Of a stretch of DNA of 64,000 nt, positions 60,217 through 64,000 are shown one piece after another (the first letter of the stretch is position 1; each line of letters starts with the position of its first letter). The translations under genes were made by a program, and so were the position numbers. The notes under the pieces were generated by a model. That model was not told the DNA's origin and did no database searches. It saw nothing but the letters and a program-made list of their open reading frames with translations. The DNA comes from Latilactobacillus graminis DSM 20719 (GTDB lineage Bacteria > Bacillota > Bacilli > Lactobacillales > Lactobacillaceae), in contig NZ_AYZB01000003.1 of the NCBI RefSeq assembly GCF_001436415.1, positions 1 to 64,000 on the forward strand, given 5' to 3'.

Positions 60217-61881
60217 CTAAACGTTAGACGGATTGATTGCCATTGGTATCGCTTTAATCTTTTCCCATAGCTCATCATCGATATGATATCCGGTACCAGG
60301 GCCATGGTAGTCATTACCATTGTTAACGGCTGAAATCACATTCCAGTCCTTATCAAAAATTGCTGATGTTTGCAAGAAATCACCGGCAATCCGTTGTTGT
60401 AATAACTTCAAGACAGTTTCTGCGATATCTTGGAAGCCACCTTCATAGAGACCTTTAATGATATCAACACCGGTAATGTTTCGGTCTAGAATTCCTTGTG
60501 CTGCCTTCATATCCTCAACCATATTTCGTTCAGGCATATCTTTAGAAGTATAGGCATAAGTTGCAGCTTCGACTTCTTCATCCGTAATAACCGGTAAATC
60601 CAACGCCTTAAAGACAGCTTGTAAAGCTCTAGCAGCTTTGTTCCGTACTTTAATCAAATCTTCTTCTTTAGCAGGAATAATCCCGGCATTAATCTTAAGA
60701 TCGCGTTGCATTGCATAGTAGTCATCATAATCGGTCGCATCCGTATTAGAACCAGCAAACGTATTATCATAGTTTGGTACTGATGAGTAGCCTGATGAAA
60801 TATAATCTGTGCCAGCAATAAATTGACCTAATAGTCTTTCCGTTCGGCGAATGTCAGAATGCGAGAAAGCCTGATCATTACCAGAAGCACATTCGATATC
60901 TAACATCATACAGAGTAGGTTTTCACCTAAAACTTCACGAATACCGGATGGCACAGCCCCTGGAATTCCGATACAACTAACAGCACCGTTTTGTAGTCCT
61001 TGTACCCCACAGCCTTTAGTGATAAAGATACAACGTGTTTCAAGGTATAACATCGACTTCCCTTCAGCGTAACCCATCATGACTTCAGAACCTGAACCCG
61101 AAGTAAAGCGCATCTTCAAACCACGTGAAGCATAACAAGAAGCTAAAAAACCTTTTGACCAAGGCGTGTCATCACCATCCGTGAAAACTCGTTCTGTTCC
61201 ATAAACAGAAATTGTTTCAGCGTATGCTGTAAAACCGCGCATTCCCAAGTTCAATTCCATTGCTTCTTCAACAGAACATTGTGTGATTACCCCTGGACGA
61301 CCCGTTTGTGCGCCAACCATAATTGAAATCGCGTTTAATGGTGCATAACGCGCAACAGCAGTTGTTGTTTCTTGTTCAGGGAAACCCCGTAACGCTGCAT
61401 CCGCTGCATCGGCAGCTAACAACACTGGATTATCCCGAATATTAGTAACGTGAGCTTGTGTTGCTGGTGTCTTACGTGGTCGCATCTTTTGTGAAGCCAT
61501 AATCATTTCTGCAAAGTTCAACTTACTAATAACGTCCGCTGCTTTAGCAGGTGTCATTGCAGTTGTAATCGGAATGATGTCTTCCCGACGAACGTTAGGA
61601 TCAACTAATTTATTGGCAATTTCTAATGAATCCATCGCCATTACTTTTTCAGCGTCCTTAGTCACAACAGCGTGTTTAGCAATAAATTGATCAATTAAAT
61701 CAAATTCAGCTTCCGTTTTACCATCCATTTCAACGATCTTACCATTTTCAACTCTTACACTTGGCTTAGGGTCGTTAGGACTTTCCATTGCGATTAAACC
61801 TTCTTCTGGCCATTCATCGACAAAACCGTCTAAATGGACAGGACGTTTTTCTAATTCTTCAACTCTTTTTTGTCGTTTCAA
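60217..61881 (-). CDS. pduC: Propanediol/glycerol dehydratase large subunit PduC
   Basis: 554 residues of the adenosylcobalamin-dependent diol dehydratase alpha subunit. A near-complete family sequence is visible, including AYAETISVYGTERVF and SSGYSSVPNYDNTFAGSN. The TIM barrel holds substrate and the calcium/potassium site. With PduD and PduE it converts 1,2-propanediol to propionaldehyde or glycerol to 3-hydroxypropionaldehyde. It is the third gene of the operon; start ATG with GGGGTGC upstream. Confidence 0.96.
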   Translation of the reverse strand: MKRQKRVEELEKRPVHLDGFVDEWPEEGLIAMESPNDPKPSVRVENGKIVEMDGKTEAEFDLIDQFIAKHAVVTKDAEKVMAMDSLEIANKLVDPNVRREDIIPITTAMTPAKAADVISKLNFAEMIMASQKMRPRKTPATQAHVTNIRDNPVLLAADAADAALRGFPEQETTTAVARYAPLNAISIMVGAQTGRPGVITQCSVEEAMELNLGMRGFTAYAETISVYGTERVFTDGDDTPWSKGFLASCYASRGLKMRFTSGSGSEVMMGYAEGKSMLYLETRCIFITKGCGVQGLQNGAVSCIGIPGAVPSGIREVLGENLLCMMLDIECASGNDQAFSHSDIRRTERLLGQFIAGTDYISSGYSSVPNYDNTFAGSNTDATDYDDYYAMQRDLKINAGIIPAKEEDLIKVRNKAARALQAVFKALDLPVITDEEVEAATYAYTSKDMPERNMVEDMKAAQGILDRNITGVDIIKGLYEGGFQDIAETVLKLLQQRIAGDFLQTSAIFDKDWNVISAVNNGNDYHGPGTGYHIDDELWEKIKAIPMAINPSNV

Positions 61882-61899
61882 AATTGCACCCCGCTTTCC

Positions 61900-62697
61900 T
61901 TAAATATATGAAGGAAAATCATTCATTGGCGTATCACCTAGAGTACCCAGTAATTGCTCGCCAACTTCTCTAGCTGAAATAACAGCTTGACGAACAGCAC
62001 CGGAATCCCCTGTGATGTGCAGAATGCCTTCGTTTGAATAACTCGTTCCAAAACCAGGTGAAGCAAAATCAATCGCTTCAACGTTGGCTGCCTTTAATGC
62101 CGTATCAGCCATTACAACGCCAATCCCAGCAGGTGCACCGGCAATTAAGCCGTATGCTTGACCTTCTGGTGCACCAAATGCCATATGACACGCTTGACTA
62201 GCACGGGCTGTGTATTGCAATTCTAAATGGCCAGCCTGGTTGTTATACACGTCACCAAACCGAGTTGGGACATTTTCTAACGCAATTTCGATTGCACGTC
62301 TAACGTCTGAAACATCTTGCCCACCAATTAGAATTAATGATCCGTGACCAGCGCCACCCTTTGTATCTCTTGGTAATTGAACACTGATGACTGTTGTATT
62401 TGTCCCTTTAACAGCTTCATCGGCCGCCATGATTTGTGGTCCGCCACCCGTTCTAGCAGAGAGGATTCCAATTGCACGGTAGTCCCCTTCGACATGTAAC
62501 TTGGCAAATAAATCGCGGTCAACGTTTGCAATGACCATGCCGATTGTATCGCCAATTGGTGCTGTTCCCACAAATTCGGTTAGATTAATCGCAACATCCT
62601 TCATCTGATTCACCCCGTTTGTGACTTCATTAATGTCGTTTGATTGTAGTACCTTACTTAAAATATCGGTAACTAACTGTTCATTTTGATCTGCCAT
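61900..62697 (-). CDS. pduB: Microcompartment trimeric shell protein PduB
   Basis: 265 residues with two tandem BMC domains (about 45-150 and 155-255). The N-terminal about 35 residues form an extension found only in full-length PduB and known to connect shell and core; a Met at about 32 (QMKDVAINL) corresponds to the shorter PduB' start. Trimers form larger pores. Starts just after pduA. Confidence 0.94.
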   Translation of the reverse strand: MADQNEQLVTDILSKVLQSNDINEVTNGVNQMKDVAINLTEFVGTAPIGDTIGMVIANVDRDLFAKLHVEGDYRAIGILSARTGGGPQIMAADEAVKGTNTTVISVQLPRDTKGGAGHGSLILIGGQDVSDVRRAIEIALENVPTRFGDVYNNQAGHLELQYTARASQACHMAFGAPEGQAYGLIAGAPAGIGVVMADTALKAANVEAIDFASPGFGTSYSNEGILHITGDSGAVRQAVISAREVGEQLLGTLGDTPMNDFPSYI

Positions 62698-62708
62698 CTA
62701 TCAATCAC

Positions 62709-63002
62709 TTATTCCTGTGTTAGTTTTGATTGCATTTTGATTAATTTTTCAATTTCTTCATGAGGCCGTGGAATGACAAAGTTCGAAACAACTTCTCCAA
62801 TATTTTCAGCAGCTGCAACACCTGCATCAACTGCTGCTTTAACCGCACCAACATCGCCACGGACCATAGTTGTAACTAAGCCATGTCCTACTTTCTCTTG
62901 ACTAACTAAGCTGACGTTTGCAGCTTTTACCATTGCATCCGCTGCTTCAATTGATGGAACTAGTCCTCTTGTTTCAATCATGCCTAATGCTTCTAATGCC
63001 AT
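62709..63002 (-). CDS. pduA: Microcompartment hexameric shell protein PduA
   Basis: 97 residues with one BMC domain ([21 protein letters not shown] at the start; pore-side [15 protein letters not shown]) and a C-terminal tail of about 12 residues. Hexamers make up the facets and pass propanediol while holding aldehyde. ATG 63002 is chosen, with GGAGGT seven bases upstream. First gene of the pdu operon. Confidence 0.94.
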   Translation of the reverse strand: MALEALGMIETRGLVPSIEAADAMVKAANVSLVSQEKVGHGLVTTMVRGDVGAVKAAVDAGVAAAENIGEVVSNFVIPRPHEEIEKLIKMQSKLTQE

Positions 63003-63047
63003 AATGACGACCTCCAAATTTTTAATCTATAAAATGAATACACTTAC

Positions 63048-63068
63048 ATTATAGTGAAAGCGTTTGTT
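63048..63068 (-). promoter_or_regulatory. Promoter region of the pdu operon with cre-like site
   Basis: Minus strand -10 TATAAT (63048-63053). The -35 position (63071-63076) reads GAAAAA, so an activator is probably needed; PocR has this role in related operons, but no pocR gene is in the window. On the plus strand TGAAAGCGTTTGTT (63055-63068), matching the cre consensus in 11 of 14 positions, fills the spacer. Confidence 0.5.
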
Positions 63069-63400
63069 GATTTTTCGGTATCTTCTAGTATTCCATATTC
63101 TTAAAGTGTCATTAATTAGTCTAACAGTCTACATTCGCTATTAAAAAACACTGATATAACAACCTTTAAAAGACCCATAACTGTTCCATAAGTTTTCTAT
63201 TAATAATTCCTTATTGATAATAATTCGACAGAATTCTAACAATTAGTTGTTTTTTGTAACTATTTTAGTTTGAAATATCATTTTATTGTTGTTTTTAAAT
63301 GAAATTGTTAAAAATTAAGCGTTTTCAATAAAGCCTCTTGAAAAAAATTTTCCTGACTGTCATATTCTAACTAGTACCTTTCACGTTAGGAGTCTTCTAT
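63069..63400. other. AT-rich intergenic region between pduA and the FMN reductase gene
   Basis: A divergent-gene intergenic stretch of about 330 bases. A second cre-like site ATTAAGCGTTTTCA (63314-63327; 12 of 14) is present. The region should hold activator sites for pdu and the promoter for the divergent gene, but none could be placed firmly. Confidence 0.45.
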
Positions 63401-63946
63401 ATGGTCCATAAGATAATTGCAATTAGTGGCAGTGATTCACCACTATCCTCTAATTTACGTCTGCTTCATTATTTGAAACTTCACTGCGCTGACGTATTTC
63501 AAATTCAATTACTTTCTATTAATCAATTACCCTTTCTATCTGCTGAAAATGCTGAAAAATATCAAGCCGATCTTGATTACGTACGCAATGTACTCCACGA
63601 AGCTGACGGCGTAATCATTGCAACTTCTGAAATCAATTATAGTGTTCCTGCAAACATCAAGAATCTAATCGATTGGTGTTCGTTAGACCCTTCAACATTA
63701 CAACATAAACCAATCATGTTACTTGGCGCATCCACGGGACGCTTAGGAACTGTCCGGGCGCAGCAACATCTCCGCCAAATTTTAACATCACCCGGTATTA
63801 ACGCCTGTATCACACATGAAACTGAATGTCTTGTAGGAAATGCACCTGATAAATTTTCGCCCGATGGTCAATTAATTGATTCCGAAACAAAAAAAATTCT
63901 GCACAATCTTTGCGCAGAATTCCATTCCCTCATTCAAAATAATTAA
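63401..63946 (+). CDS. NADPH-dependent FMN reductase-family flavoprotein
   Basis: 181 residues with the flavodoxin-like fold. GSDSPLSSNLRLL (FMN phosphate loop near 10-22) and EINYSVPANIKNLIDWCS (near 77-94) are the signatures of the NADPH-dependent FMN reductase/azoreductase group. It could reduce flavins, quinones or serve as cob(II)alamin reductant. ATG with TTAGGAG upstream. It is divergent from pduA and appears to be first in an operon continuing off the right edge. Confidence 0.85.
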   Translation: MVHKIIAISGSDSPLSSNLRLLHYLKLHCADVFQIQLLSINQLPFLSAENAEKYQADLDYVRNVLHEADGVIIATSEINYSVPANIKNLIDWCSLDPSTLQHKPIMLLGASTGRLGTVRAQQHLRQILTSPGINACITHETECLVGNAPDKFSPDGQLIDSETKKILHNLCAEFHSLIQNN

Positions 63947-63967
63947 TCATAAAAGGTGGTTCAATTT

Positions 63968-64000
63968 ATGACACATGCTACGGGTTTAGAACGTATTATT
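63968..64000 (+). CDS. Partial gene at the right edge, product unknown
   Basis: A start codon with AAAGGTGG about nine bases upstream begins an open frame MTHATGLERII that runs off the window 22 bases after the FMN reductase stop. Too short to identify. Gene pairs of FMN reductase with a flavocytochrome-like reductase are common in lactobacilli, but nothing here proves that. Confidence 0.5.
   Translation, partial: MTHATGLERII

Overview
The window reads as chromosomal DNA of a low-GC Gram-positive bacterium of the Lactobacillaceae. The signs are strong AGGAGG-type ribosome binding sites, frequent TTG and GTG starts, T-box leaders, CcpA-type cre sites, WxL surface-protein clusters, PTS beta-glucoside systems, pyruvate oxidase and an LPQTG sorting signal. 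The gene set would fit a Latilactobacillus-like species that carries a propanediol/glycerol utilisation (pdu) island, but the species is inferred and not shown.

Layout. The left edge holds tandem promoters and the 5' leader of an rRNA operon running off the window. Bases 0.4-3.9 kb carry a leftward operon: CRP/FNR-family regulator, Dps-like protein, HMA metallochaperone and P1B-type ATPase. It is preceded by a FNR-type box centred 41.5 bp upstream of the predicted start of transcription. Bases 3.9-15 kb hold two aryl-beta-glucoside modules: a GH1 enzyme divergent from an EIIC and a GntR regulator, and licT-bglP-GH1 with two LicT antitermination sites. A large Pip/YhgE membrane protein lies between them. 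Bases 15-17.4 kb carry T-box-controlled serS and a deoxynucleoside kinase. Bases 17.5-29.2 kb are a surface region: an Mga-like regulator, a WxL/DUF916/large-surface-protein operon, a deacetylase-fold protein that has lost its catalytic residues, lysP under a lysine riboswitch, and a second DUF916 gene next to decayed WxL fragments. Bases 29.2-41 kb are housekeeping and stress genes: Rrf2 regulator, GNAT, a T-box(Tyr)-controlled NhaC-type transporter, pyruvate oxidase, a Dyp peroxidase beside a Fur/PerR-type box, two quinone-reductase-like genes, and a zinc alcohol dehydrogenase behind a MerR-type promoter with a 19-bp spacer.

Bases 41-63 kb are the most notable part. A complete leftward pdu microcompartment operon (pduABCDEGHKJLMNO-glcG-PQWU) encodes B12-dependent diol/glycerol dehydratase, its reactivase, shell proteins, aldehyde and alcohol dehydrogenases, phosphotransacylase, kinase and cobalamin adenosyltransferase. 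Immediately downstream is a cobalamin riboswitch with its own terminator. Behind it are pduV, an inositol-monophosphatase-family gene, a cell-wall-anchored protein with two alpha/alpha-barrel domains like the alpha domain of intrinsic factor, a membrane-anchored DUF4430 protein like the intrinsic factor/transcobalamin beta domain, and an ECF transporter (T, fused A-A, S). I read this as a B12 capture and import system: a split, surface-displayed analogue of intrinsic factor handing cobalamin to an ECF importer that feeds the adjacent B12-dependent pathway.

The right edge holds an FMN-reductase-family gene and the first codons of another gene. No tRNA gene, insertion sequence or CRISPR array was recognised.
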